From Bacteroidota bacterium (GTDB lineage: Bacteria > Bacteroidota > Bacteroidia > Bacteroidales > VadinHA17): a stretch of 64,000 bases of DNA. The stretch lies in assembly GCA_029547705.1 (NCBI GenBank), contig JAKPOU010000063.1:1-64000 (forward strand). The letters run 5' to 3'. The notes below the pieces were generated by a model, which was not told where the DNA came from, ran no database searches, and was given only the letters and a program-made list of their open reading frames with translations. Position numbers and translations under genes: made by a program. Positions within the stretch are counted from its first letter, which is position 1. Each line of letters opens with the position of its first letter. This document shows, piece after piece, positions 29,316 through 36,355 of this stretch.

Positions 29316-30488
29316 CTAAATGATCAGCCTCCTGTTGCTCTGGACCGATCCCCTTATGGCATTCTTAAGCGATTCCGAACATCTGAGTATCATTTCTATA
29401 TCCGAAGGAAAGGGGATGACCTGTGACTTTGTCCTGGCCAGCTGTCCCGGACTGAGTGCAGCCACGTCGCCGAGGGCTCTTGCAGAAACATGTTCAAATA
29501 TTGAATGGGCGCCTATGGGATCTTTTTTCAGAAGTTTATCCGGATTTATCTGTATTGTCTCAATGTCCCCCTCGATCTGGCAGGATTTTGTCTGAAGTGT
29601 GGATATCAGGGCACATTGCAGTGTTTTATATTTTTTTGTCTTGATATCATTCCCCAGACTGTCTTTCATTACGTTTCCCCTTTTGTCAAGCTGATAGATG
29701 AATCCGTCCTCAACCTCCCTTTTAATAACTGAATCAACCTGGGAAGTCTGATCGGGGCTGACAAGTATATGTCTGACATTTACGTTGATAAAATAATCGT
29801 ATTTAGTCTTTTCGTCGTAGCTCACTGTGTGGTATTCAATCCATTCACTGTTCAGTGACTGAAGATTGACATTCAGGAGATCATCCTCAAATTCCTGAGG
29901 GAACCTTATCATTGAACTGTTCTGCAGGCTGACAAGGACCCTGCTCATACCCAGGTATTTTGCCTCGGCGATCTTATTGTCTATTCCTTCATAGTCGCCG
30001 ACATATTCCTTTGCCCTTACAAACTCATAGTATGCCTGGCGGTATGAATCCTTGAGTCCGTTCTTCATCAGATCCATACCGTGTGCATAATAGAAATCGG
30101 CTGATTTCCTTTTGGCGGCTATCATTTCCTCCATATAGTCCACGTACGGGAAATCGATAGTCCTGCTCCCCGAGCGCAGCGGAAGAACTGTCCTGACCAG
30201 GGACTGCCTGTCATTCAGCCTCTGGTATATCTGGTATATCTCGTCATAGTTCCGGGGATTGTTTTCCATTTTGAGGAATCTCACCCTTTCGAGATCCTGT
30301 TCATTTGCTATTGTGTATGACCGTTCGAGGGTAGTGATCTGTTTCGTGTCATCCGGCTTTTTTCGCAGTTGCCTGACAGCACTTGTTACTGCAGCATCAT
30401 AATTACCTCTTTCAAACTGCTTTTTTGAGGATCCGCATCCCTGGAGGAGGATTGTAAGTGTTAAAACAAATATTACGCTTCTTTTCAT
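29316..30488 (-). CDS. predicted lipoprotein, unknown function
   Basis: 390 residues. A lipoprotein signal is clear: MKRSVIFVLTLTILLQGC with a lipobox ending at Cys18. The region ~24-180 looks helical and TPR-like (RGNYDAAVTSAVRQLRKKPDD, then DLMKNGLKDSYRQAYYEFVRAKEY). The C-terminal half is beta-rich with no recognised domain. It lies immediately upstream of hflX (1 nt apart). I recall this neighbour pair in Bacteroidales but know no function. Confidence 0.8.
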   Translation of the reverse strand: MKRSVIFVLTLTILLQGCGSSKKQFERGNYDAAVTSAVRQLRKKPDDTKQITTLERSYTIANEQDLERVRFLKMENNPRNYDEIYQIYQRLNDRQSLVRTVLPLRSGSRTIDFPYVDYMEEMIAAKRKSADFYYAHGMDLMKNGLKDSYRQAYYEFVRAKEYVGDYEGIDNKIAEAKYLGMSRVLVSLQNSSMIRFPQEFEDDLLNVNLQSLNSEWIEYHTVSYDEKTKYDYFINVNVRHILVSPDQTSQVDSVIKREVEDGFIYQLDKRGNVMKDSLGNDIKTKKYKTLQCALISTLQTKSCQIEGDIETIQINPDKLLKKDPIGAHSIFEHVSARALGDVAALSPGQLARTKSQVIPFPSDIEMILRCSESLKNAIRGSVQSNRRLII

Positions 30489-30577
30489 ATTGCACTGACT
30501 TAGACCAGCTCAAATATAAGAAAAACATTAATTAAAAGGGAATGGAAAAACGGGTTCTTGTCCACAGTTTAAGGTAA

Positions 30578-31378
30578 TCAGATAACAAAACTGAGCCAGA
30601 GCGAATATCTCACCCTTACGGGCTGCCCTCTCTGAAGCCCCGGAGTCCATTTCGGGGAAGCAGCAATGGCTTTGACTGCCTCATCATCAATAAGCGGATC
30701 GACACCCTTTACAACTGTTACATTGCTGACTGCGCCGTCGGCCTCGACAATGAAGGTAAGGAAGATCCTCCCCTGTATTTTCTTGTCGAGAGCTTCCTGC
30801 GGATAGTTTGTCCTTTTCTGGACCCATTCGCGGAAGCGGTTTATATCGCCTCCCCTGAATGAGGGCATCACCTCCACAAGGAAGAACGGCTCATCGGTGT
30901 AATAGCCTCCGCTTCCGTGCCCGTCAAATATTTCGTCACCAAAGCCGAAACCTTCATTATCATCTGTGCCTTCCCCCGACTGGATAATCAGTTCATCTGT
31001 TGACAAGGGAGTCTGTACAGAGGGTATTATGGTATCAATAACCTCGGGGGCAACATATCTGACTATTTCCTGGGCGGCTTTCGGAACGGGACGTGAAGGA
31101 GCTGCCGGGGGAGGAGGAACGTAGATCTGGTCGGAGGGAGCATCGAGCCTGTCCATCATTATACTGATATATCTGCCTCCGCCCGGGAATATTTCATCCT
31201 CCGGCGGTTTGGAGAAGAAAGGGATCAGCACCACGATACATGCAATAAGAATGGCAGATATCAGTCCCGTGAGCAGGGCCGAGAAATATCTTTTTCTGAG
31301 TTTGTATGCGCCATAATCCCTGTTACGGCTGGCGAATACAATCTCATCAAAACCCGGTGTACCATTGAACAAAGCCAT
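30578..31378 (-). CDS. energy transducer TonB-family protein
   Basis: 266 residues. A cytoplasmic N-terminus (SRNRDYGAYKLRKRYFSALL), typical of Bacteroidota TonB homologues, leads to one transmembrane helix near 35-55. A Pro-rich stretch follows (YVPPPPAAPSRPVP near 100). The C-terminal TonB domain occupies ~185-266 (GRIFLTFIVEADGAVSNVTVVKG, then WTPGLQRGQPVRVRYSLWLSF). It couples inner-membrane proton force to TonB-dependent outer-membrane transport, or serves a related role. ExbB/ExbD genes are not adjacent. The gene stands alone upstream of the lipoprotein-hflX pair. Confidence 0.9.
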   Translation of the reverse strand: MALFNGTPGFDEIVFASRNRDYGAYKLRKRYFSALLTGLISAILIACIVVLIPFFSKPPEDEIFPGGGRYISIMMDRLDAPSDQIYVPPPPAAPSRPVPKAAQEIVRYVAPEVIDTIIPSVQTPLSTDELIIQSGEGTDDNEGFGFGDEIFDGHGSGGYYTDEPFFLVEVMPSFRGGDINRFREWVQKRTNYPQEALDKKIQGRIFLTFIVEADGAVSNVTVVKGVDPLIDDEAVKAIAASPKWTPGLQRGQPVRVRYSLWLSFVI

Positions 31379-31586
31379 TCCTGTTTAAAATGTCCTGCAA
31401 AATTACAAAATAGCGGATTACTGACAAAACGGAGGATGAGCCCGGCAAGTATGTTTTATAATATTGATATTTTATATAACTTTGTCCGGCTCAAAATCAG
31501 AGTCTGTTCCGGCCGGTTCCGTACTGAGGGATCCGGGAGAAGTTTCAGAAGCCGGAAGCGGATGGGATCAGACAGGCTTTTTTTCC

Positions 31587-31660
31587 GGGGGTTTAGCTCA
31601 GTTGGCTAGAGCGTTTGACTGGCAGTCAAAAGGTCAGGGGTTCGATTCCCCTAATCTCCA
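31587..31660 (+). tRNA. tRNA-Ala (anticodon GGC)
   Basis: A 74-nt cloverleaf. The acceptor GGGGGTT pairs with AATCTCC, the D-stem is GCTC/GAGC, the anticodon stem is TTTGA/TCAAA with the loop CTGGCAG (anticodon GGC at 31621-31623), and the T-arm is AGGGG TTCGATT CCCCT. The acceptor has a G3-U70 pair, the alanine identity element. CCA is not encoded. A terminator hairpin follows. The tRNA marks the end of the core block; the accessory island starts directly after it, as is common for tRNA-linked insertions, but no attachment-site duplication was found by eye. Confidence 0.95.
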
Positions 31661-31683
31661 CAAATCATGATTATAGCATGCGG

Positions 31684-31712
31684 AACCACCCCTTCAGCCG
31701 GGTGGTTTTTTA
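31684..31712 (+). terminator. rho-independent terminator after tRNA-Ala
   Basis: An 8-bp perfect stem (AACCACCC at 31684-31691, GGGTGGTT at 31700-31707) with an 8-nt loop is followed by a T-run. It lies 24 bp after the tRNA. Confidence 0.85.
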
Positions 31713-32004
31713 TTTTAATTGCTGCCTGGGAGATTCCCGCAATAAAAAGTTTGTAACTGTACATTACAATCTGGCCTGTCTGGTAATCAATTTCAAATAT
31801 TACAGTGAAAAACCTTTTTAACAGATGAATCAAAATGAGCAAAAATTCATAAAAATTCAGCTGCAAAAAAACCACCCGATTCAGCAATTATTGTTTACCT
31901 TTGGTTTACATAAACGATTAGCATTCAGTGGAAAAAACACTGACACAATAAAGCAACGTCAACAAACACATTTAAGATCATTAAGAACTAAGGAGGGCAA
32001 AACA
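31713..32004 (+). other. leader/intergenic region upstream of the FISUMP gene
   Basis: The gap contains no convincing gene. It holds the promoter-like module at 31872-31912 and, immediately before the ATG at 32005, a strong Shine-Dalgarno AGGAGG (31991-31996). An open frame runs back to 31825, but its first 60 codons have no signal-peptide character and the Shine-Dalgarno decides for 32005. Confidence 0.6.
31872..31912 (+). promoter_or_regulatory. shared promoter/operator-like module, copy 1
   Basis: A Bacteroidota -7 box TACCTTTG (31896-31903) sits in the dyad-like GTTTACC-TTT-GGTTTAC. The block closely resembles those at 34479-34518 and 57652-57692 (common elements CCCGATT, TTTACCTTTGG, TACATAAA). 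It lies ~100 bp upstream of the FISUMP gene, which gives a long leader. Confidence 0.55.
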
Positions 32005-33312
32005 ATGAAAAAATTATTTACAGTTTTGGCGGCAGTATTTTTCACTGTCGGCGTGTTCGCTCAACCACCCGAAAAAATAAGCTATCAGGCAGTAATTCGG
32101 GACCAGAATAATAATTTGGTAACGAATCAGGCAGTTGGAATGAAAATAAGCATTTTTAGAGGTTTAACCATTGGAACAATTGTTTATGAGGAAACTTATA
32201 ATCCGAAGCCAACAACAAACGCGAATGGGCTTGTTACGGTTGAAATTGGAGGGGGAATCCCACTCAGGGGAACTTTTTCAACAATTGACTGGTCGTCCGG
32301 AACATATAAGCTGATGACAGCAATAGACCCGGAAGGTGGAACGAATTATACCATCACGGGAAGTTCTCAGATATTGAGTGTTCCGTACGCATTACATGCC
32401 AAGACAGCTGAAAGTGTGACCGGTGGCATTACCGAAACCGACCCGGTATTCACCGCCTGGGATAAATCAACTGGAATTTCAATTACCGAAAGCCAGATTT
32501 CAGATTTGGGAAATTACCTGACAACGGAAAACCAGAATCTGGATAATGTTCTAACCAAAGGAAACAGTGCAGGCAATAAGAGAATTACCAATCTTGCCAA
32601 CCCGACTGACGCCAGGGATGCCGCTACCAAAGCGTATGTTGATGCATTATTGGCTAGAATAGAGAATTTAGAACTTGTAAATGAAGGCTTTACCGATTCA
32701 AGGGATGGCTCCCACTACAAAGTTGTGAAAATTGGCAATCAGGTGTGGATGGCCGAGAACCTAAAGTATCTGCCAAGTGTAGTTGGCCCTGGTACAGGTT
32801 CAGGAACAGCCTCGTATTACTATGTTTATGGCTATAATGGTACCAATGTGGCTAATGCCAAGGCCACTGTAAACTATCAAACCTACGGCGTGCTTTACAA
32901 CTGGCCTGCTGCAATGAATGGCCAGGCAAGTAGTTCAGCCAATCCAAGCAGAGTGCAAGGCGTGTGCCCAACGGGCTGGCATTTACCCAGCGATGCCGAA
33001 TGGACGCAATTAACCGATTATTTGGGCGGCTTAAGCGTTGCCGGGGATAAACTAAAAGAAGCCGGTACTGCGCATTGGAATAGCCCAAACACCGGCGCAA
33101 CCAACGAAACCGGTTTTACGGCTCTTCCGGGGGGCCACCGTGGCATCGTTGGCTCTTTCAACTACATTGGTAGCAGCGGTAACTGGTGGAGTGCTACTGA
33201 GCGCGATACCGATTACGCCTGGAGCCGGGATATGGACTACAGTAACAGCTTTGTGCGCTGGTACAACGTCAGTAAGGGGAATGGTTTTTCTGTGCGCTGT
33301 GTAAGGGATTAG
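32005..33312 (+). CDS. secreted FISUMP-domain (C-type-lectin-like) protein, DGR target candidate
   Basis: 435 residues from the ATG at 32005, chosen for the AGGAGG 9 bp upstream and the signal peptide MKKLFTVLAAVFFTVGVFAQ. Residues 21-135 form a beta domain shared with the two paralogues at 39942 and 41053 (PEKISYQAVIRDQNN, SVPYALHAKTAE). Residues 140-220 are phage-fibre-like (TETDPVFTAWD, ATKAYVDALLARIE). Residues 228-435 form the Fibrobacter-succinogenes-major-paralogous (FISUMP) domain: VKIGNQVWMAENL, YGVLYNWPAAM, CPTGWHLPSDAEW, ETGFTALPGG, WWSATE, GFSVRCVRD. The last 27 codons form a variable repeat matching a template at 33754-33834. It likely displays a diversifiable ligand-binding surface outside the cell; the ligand is unknown. 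Confidence 0.85.
   Translation: MKKLFTVLAAVFFTVGVFAQPPEKISYQAVIRDQNNNLVTNQAVGMKISIFRGLTIGTIVYEETYNPKPTTNANGLVTVEIGGGIPLRGTFSTIDWSSGTYKLMTAIDPEGGTNYTITGSSQILSVPYALHAKTAESVTGGITETDPVFTAWDKSTGISITESQISDLGNYLTTENQNLDNVLTKGNSAGNKRITNLANPTDARDAATKAYVDALLARIENLELVNEGFTDSRDGSHYKVVKIGNQVWMAENLKYLPSVVGPGTGSGTASYYYVYGYNGTNVANAKATVNYQTYGVLYNWPAAMNGQASSSANPSRVQGVCPTGWHLPSDAEWTQLTDYLGGLSVAGDKLKEAGTAHWNSPNTGATNETGFTALPGGHRGIVGSFNYIGSSGNWWSATERDTDYAWSRDMDYSNSFVRWYNVSKGNGFSVRCVRD
33229..33309 (+). repeat. variable repeat (VR) of a DGR-like pair
   Basis: Codons 409-435 of the FISUMP gene align without gaps to 33754-33834. Over the first 51 bases, 14 of 28 template adenines are replaced (by G, T or C) while only 1 of 23 non-adenine bases differs. 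The last 30 bases show no adenine change but 6 other differences. The varied codons are surface-type positions before the conserved GFSVRCVRD end. Confidence 0.75.
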
Positions 33313-33458
33313 AATTTATTTGATTCATTTGACTATTTGATTTATTTGTTTATTTACCTCTGCAGGCGCTCGAATTTTTGCGAAAGGCGAGAGCAGAGCC
33401 AAGTTTACTTGAGCTTTGCCAAGCCGAGCAAAAATCACAAAAGTAATTTTTTTGAGCT

Positions 33459-33800
33459 TTGGCACAATACAACGAATTACCCGTATATAAGGCAACTTAT
33501 GATTTGCTTCTGGCGATATTCCAGTTTACAAAAGAATTTAGATGGGAAAATAAATATACGGCAGGCGAGAGTTTGAAGAAAGAAACGATAGAGCTGCTTA
33601 CTTTGATATATCGTGTCAATACCAGGCATCAAAAAGCCGATGTGCTTCAAATAGCACGAGAGCAGATAGAAGTAATTCGTTTGCTTATTCGTGTAATGAA
33701 AGATATGAAGCAAATAAGCCTTGAGAAATTTGTAAGAATAAACGAGGCAGTTGAAAATGAACTACAACAACAGCAATGTGAACAGGAACAACAACAATAA
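33459..33800 (+). CDS. avd: Avd-like four-helix-bundle protein (DGR accessory variability determinant)
   Basis: 113 residues, all helical: LPVYKATYDLLLAIFQFTKEF, YTAGESLKKETIELLTLIYRVN, ARENIEV-like AREQIEVIRLLIRVMKDMKQIS, LEKFVRINEAVENEL. This matches the 23S-rRNA-IVP/four-helix-bundle family, and the specific wording is that of the Avd proteins of Bacteroidota DGRs, which bind the reverse transcriptase and template RNA. The start is a TTG at 33459 without a clear ribosome site; no ATG is available. The last ~15 codons overlap the template repeat and read as a Gln-rich tail. The position downstream of a VR-bearing target gene is the canonical DGR order. Confidence 0.8.
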   Translation: MAQYNELPVYKATYDLLLAIFQFTKEFRWENKYTAGESLKKETIELLTLIYRVNTRHQKADVLQIAREQIEVIRLLIRVMKDMKQISLEKFVRINEAVENELQQQQCEQEQQQ

Positions 33801-33834
33801 GGAGTTGGGCTTTTCTGTCCGTTGTGTAAGGGAT
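33754..33834 (+). repeat. template repeat (TR) of a DGR-like pair
   Basis: The 81-nt repeat begins inside the 3' end of avd and runs past its stop. Read in the VR frame it encodes an Asn-rich peptide (NYNNSNVNRNNNNK, then GFSVRCVRD), as expected when AAC/AAT codons supply adenines for mutagenesis. It is non-coding in that frame in its own location. Seven non-adenine mismatches to the VR, six of them in the 3' part, suggest drift since the last homing event or a non-cognate pair. No reverse transcriptase gene follows. Confidence 0.75.
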
Positions 33835-33848
33835 TTGAAGGAAAACAC

Positions 33849-33880
33849 AGCCACGGGGATTATTTCCCTGTGGCTTTTTT
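33849..33880 (+). terminator. hairpin with T-run just after the template repeat
   Basis: An 11-bp stem with one G-T pair (AGCCACGGGGA at 33849-33859, TCCCTGTGGCT at 33865-33875) and a 5-nt loop, followed by six T residues. It would end the avd-TR transcript 15 bp after the repeat, which would also separate it from any downstream reverse transcriptase. Confidence 0.8.
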
Positions 33881-33939
33881 AAAAAAAAGAGTGAAACAAC
33901 TCAATTTGTTTTCAGAAATAGACAGGGATAAAATACGGC

Positions 33940-34083
33940 ATAAAACGCATCGACCATTTATAAGCTCATGCTCGCAGAATTATACCAAGGACTGCTACTG
34001 CTTCTTCTTTTGGGAAGAAATACTTCAATTTAATCAATTGATTGCTTGATATCTTCAAGCCAAATTTGGACTTCATTTTCCAT
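33940..34083 (-). pseudogene. decayed HEPN (DUF86-like) toxin gene
   Basis: An ATG at 34083 (minus strand) starts MENEVQIWLEDIKQSID, a typical start of HEPN proteins paired with MNT nucleotidyltransferases, and then meets TAA (34032-34030). The frame resumes with IEVFLPKRR before similarity fades through frameshifts. The start overlaps the MNT gene's stop by 11 bp, the usual translationally coupled arrangement. The Glu-to-stop change and later disruption indicate loss of the toxin. The left boundary is approximate. Confidence 0.55.
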
Positions 34084-34375
34084 AAATTAGAACTTTGGTT
34101 CGGTCTATTTCACTTTTTAAGAATCTGTTTCTTAAAGCTTTCTGTTCGAGAAGATCAATTTGTCTTTGCAGTATTTCTTCAAGTTGAAATTTTAAATTAA
34201 AATATTTGTCAGAGTAAGAAATTGGATCATTATCATCAATTTCTACAACCAAATCAATGTCACTGTCAGGTTTAAATTTATCAGTGGTTACTGAACCAAA
34301 TGCAAACAAGGTGCTTACCTTGTTCAATTCACAAAGTCTTTTAATTTGGTCGGCATGTTGATTCAATACATTCAT
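34073..34375 (-). CDS. MNT-type minimal nucleotidyltransferase (antitoxin of HEPN/MNT pair)
   Basis: 100 residues. The nucleotidyltransferase signature is clear: FAFGSVTTDKFKPDSDIDLVVEI (GS plus DxD) near 24-46, with the third acidic residue in QIDLLE near 74. In HEPN/MNT systems this enzyme neutralises the HEPN RNase by AMPylation. The HEPN partner overlaps its 3' end but is broken, so this gene appears to be an orphan antitoxin. Confidence 0.85.
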   Translation of the reverse strand: MNVLNQHADQIKRLCELNKVSTLFAFGSVTTDKFKPDSDIDLVVEIDDNDPISYSDKYFNLKFQLEEILQRQIDLLEQKALRNRFLKSEIDRTKVLIYGK

Positions 34376-34478
34376 ACTAACGCAAAGATAATAATTTCCA
34401 GGATGCGGCTTAATAGTATTCTGGTAGGCATTAGAGCATTGGCTACAACAATTTATTAAAACTCAACTGCACAATACA

Positions 34479-34518
34479 CTCCCGATTTGCAGGTTTTGTG
34501 TACCTTTGGTATACATAA
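34479..34518 (+). promoter_or_regulatory. shared promoter/operator-like module, copy 2
   Basis: A -7 box TACCTTTG (34501-34508) is embedded in the dyad GTGTACC-TTT-GGTATAC, 44 bp upstream of the ATG at 34552. The block is closely similar to those at 31872 and 57652. Confidence 0.65.
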
Positions 34519-34551
34519 AATAAGCTGGCAGCAAGCAAAAAAACACACTGC

Positions 34552-34860
34552 ATGGATACAGACGATTTGTCAAAAGAAGCATATGATGGGATATTAATAG
34601 AAGCAGAGAAATTAACTCATGATTTGGCTTTGCATTATGGCTTATTATCAGATGATTGTAAAAATGAGACCGAATACCTTGATAAAGCCGAGAAACTGAC
34701 CAGAGAAATATTAAAAAAAGCGGATGATTTTGAGTTAGAAGATTTATTTTGGGGTAATCCACCAGACAAGAATAAATTGATTAATACTTGTAAGAAGATT
34801 TTAAAAAATATCGAGAAAGTAAAAACCATTCCGCTTGAAAAAAGAAAATTTGATTTTTAA
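34552..34860 (+). CDS. small helical hypothetical protein
   Basis: 102 residues, acidic in the first half and basic at the end (IPLEKRKFDF), predicted almost wholly helical. It has no signal peptide, membrane segment or recognised domain. It is expressed from the promoter-like module at 34479-34518 and followed 16 bp later by the ATG of a P-loop kinase-like gene, so the two probably form one module. The function is unknown; a role linked to the kinase-like protein is inference. Confidence 0.65.
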   Translation: MDTDDLSKEAYDGILIEAEKLTHDLALHYGLLSDDCKNETEYLDKAEKLTREILKKADDFELEDLFWGNPPDKNKLINTCKKILKNIEKVKTIPLEKRKFDF

Positions 34861-34876
34861 ATGTTTGCAAGTTTCT

Positions 34877-35452
34877 ATGATTTTGTATTTAGTTGGTATT
34901 AGCTGTGTGGGGAAAACAACAATTGGAAAAATGTTGGCCGAAAATATTGATTTTTCCTTCTTTGACTTAGATATAGAGATTCAGAATTATTATAATAAAC
35001 CAATCGAAAGGATTCAAGATGAGTGTTTTTCAATGAACGGATACAGAGAAAAAGCAAGTAAAGTTTTAGATTACCTGTTTTCAAAAAACATTGATTCAGT
35101 AATTTCCGGCACACCATCAGGATTAAAATTTTCATATCTGCAAGTTTATAAAAAACATAAAGCAGACAAAGACTTATATTCAATTCTGATAAATGATTCG
35201 TGTGAAAATGTATTGGATAGATTGACATTCTACGATAAAGACTCAAATCCTATCACAGAAAAATTAGATGATTCAAAGAAAAAGAGATATTTGAAAGAGA
35301 TTAAAGGTGATTATAACTATTTCAGGGATTCATATAAACGTGCAGACTTGAAAATTGACATAAATAATATGAGCCTGATAGACATACCAAACCTGATAAT
35401 TAATGAATTACAAAAGACTATAAAAATTGCCAGCTGCCAACACCATGTATAA
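34877..35452 (+). CDS. P-loop kinase-like protein (shikimate-kinase-like fold)
   Basis: 191 residues from the ATG at 34877, preferred over an upstream in-frame start that overlaps the previous gene and adds 14 poorly conserved residues. The start MILYLVGISCVGKTTIGKMLAE has Walker A GISCVGKTT, and FFDLDIEIQ follows as in shikimate/gluconate kinases. The rest does not match metabolic shikimate kinases in their substrate site, so the substrate is open. The last five codons and the stop lie inside the 5' arm of the inverted-repeat element at 35435-35572. Confidence 0.7.
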   Translation: MILYLVGISCVGKTTIGKMLAENIDFSFFDLDIEIQNYYNKPIERIQDECFSMNGYREKASKVLDYLFSKNIDSVISGTPSGLKFSYLQVYKKHKADKDLYSILINDSCENVLDRLTFYDKDSNPITEKLDDSKKKRYLKEIKGDYNYFRDSYKRADLKIDINNMSLIDIPNLIINELQKTIKIASCQHHV

Positions 35453-35572
35453 AACATTGGGGTTTAAGTGATTACATGAAGTTTCCCTCCCCCTCCATCG
35501 GCTTTTGTGTTGGCAGACAGTGACGAAACCCGCAATCCCCAACGTTTTATACATGTAATCGTTAAGTTGGCA
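35435..35572. repeat. structured inverted-repeat element E1 (cassette boundary-like)
   Basis: Outer arms TGCCAAC/GTTGGCA (35435-35441, 35566-35572) enclose longer arms CATGTATAAAACATTGGGG (35444-35462) and CCCCAACGTTTTATACATG (35537-35555), complementary at 18 of 19 positions. The right end contains GTTAAGT, compatible with the integron attC core GTTRRRY. The element separates the kinase-like module from the HigBA module. It shares its arm sequence with the element at 63382-63503. Confidence 0.65.
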
Positions 35573-35600
35573 ACAATGCTAAAAGAAATTCTGCAAGAAA

Positions 35601-35632
35601 GTTCCCAATGTGGGAACTTTGTATTATCTTTG
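35601..35632 (+). promoter_or_regulatory. higBA promoter and operator
   Basis: A perfect palindrome GTTCCCA-ATG-TGGGAAC (35601-35617) lies just upstream of a Bacteroidota -7 box TATCTTTG (35625-35632). It starts 54 bp before the toxin's likely GTG start. Autoregulation by the antitoxin or toxin-antitoxin complex is the expected mode for this family. Confidence 0.75.
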
Positions 35633-35654
35633 CATCGAAATCCAATTAAAAAGA

Positions 35655-35951
35655 GTGGAAAGAATATTTGCAAAAGGGACATTACGTGATTATTGGGAGA
35701 AGCATCCTGATTCCGAGCAATATCTGAAAACTTGGTATGACACAGCCATGAGTTCAGTTTGGAAAACCCCGAATGACGTAAAACTCACTTATGCAACTGC
35801 AAGTATCCTAAAGGATAGCAGAGTAGTTTTTAATATAAAAGGAAATTCGTACCGATTGGTTGTTAAATTCAACTTTGAGAAACAGTGGGCATTCATTCGA
35901 TTCATCGGAACTCATGCTGAATACGACAGAATTGATGCAAATATAATTTAA
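35655..35951 (+). CDS. higB: HigB-family toxin (mRNA interferase)
   Basis: 98 residues from the GTG at 35655, chosen because HigB proteins begin near RIFAKGTLRDYWEKHPDSEQ and upstream codons lie within the promoter. Family segments are visible: LKTWYDTAMSSVWKTPNDV, ..ASILKDSRVVFNIKGNSYRLVVKFNF, and the C-terminal RFIGTHAEYDRIDA. HigB toxins cleave mRNA on the ribosome. The toxin-first order with the antitoxin 11 bp downstream is characteristic. The promoter/operator lies directly upstream. Confidence 0.88.
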   Translation: MERIFAKGTLRDYWEKHPDSEQYLKTWYDTAMSSVWKTPNDVKLTYATASILKDSRVVFNIKGNSYRLVVKFNFEKQWAFIRFIGTHAEYDRIDANII

Positions 35952-35962
35952 TACAAAAAGCC

Positions 35963-36355
35963 ATGAATATCGTACCATTGAAAACAAACAAGGACTATGA
36001 GAACGCTTTGAAAAGAATGGAACTTCTTTTCGATGCGCCGGCGGGGACACCAGAAAGCGACGAAGCAGATATTTTGGCGTTGGTTATCGACGACTATGAA
36101 AGAAAGCACTTCTCGATTGAAGCGCCAGACCCAATTGAAGCCATTAAGATAAGAATGGAGGAACTGCAGCTAAAACAATCGGATTTAATAAATGAAATCG
36201 GAGGAAAAAGCAGAGTATCAGAAATACTGAATAGAAGAAGAAAACTGACGGTAGATATGATTAGAAATTTAACCTCCAGACTTAATCTATCAGCGAATAT
36301 TCTTGTGAAAGACTACCAGTTGAGCAGACGGAAAAGTAAAGTTGCCCGGGGATAA
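35963..36355 (+). CDS. higA: HigA-family antitoxin, HTH regulator
   Basis: 130 residues. The N-terminal part (TNKDYENALKRMELLFDAPAGTPESDEADILALVIDDYE) is the HigA-type toxin-binding region, and an HTH_XRE-like domain follows (MEELQLKQSDLINEIGGKSRVSEILNRRRKLTVDMIRNL, ~75-115). It neutralises HigB and represses the operon. It starts 11 bp after higB. Its stop lies within the left arm of the inverted-repeat element at 36344-36391. Confidence 0.9.
   Translation: MNIVPLKTNKDYENALKRMELLFDAPAGTPESDEADILALVIDDYERKHFSIEAPDPIEAIKIRMEELQLKQSDLINEIGGKSRVSEILNRRRKLTVDMIRNLTSRLNLSANILVKDYQLSRRKSKVARG

Noticed and set aside
31587..31660. tRNA-Ala as an integration site
   Set aside because: The accessory region begins after it, but no direct repeat of the tRNA 3' end and no integrase gene were found in the window.
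33822..34049. 75-codon plus-strand ORF after the template repeat, possible RT start
   Set aside because: It reads through the terminator hairpin, shows no reverse-transcriptase motif, and lies over a minus-strand HEPN remnant. No RT motif is seen in any frame nearby.
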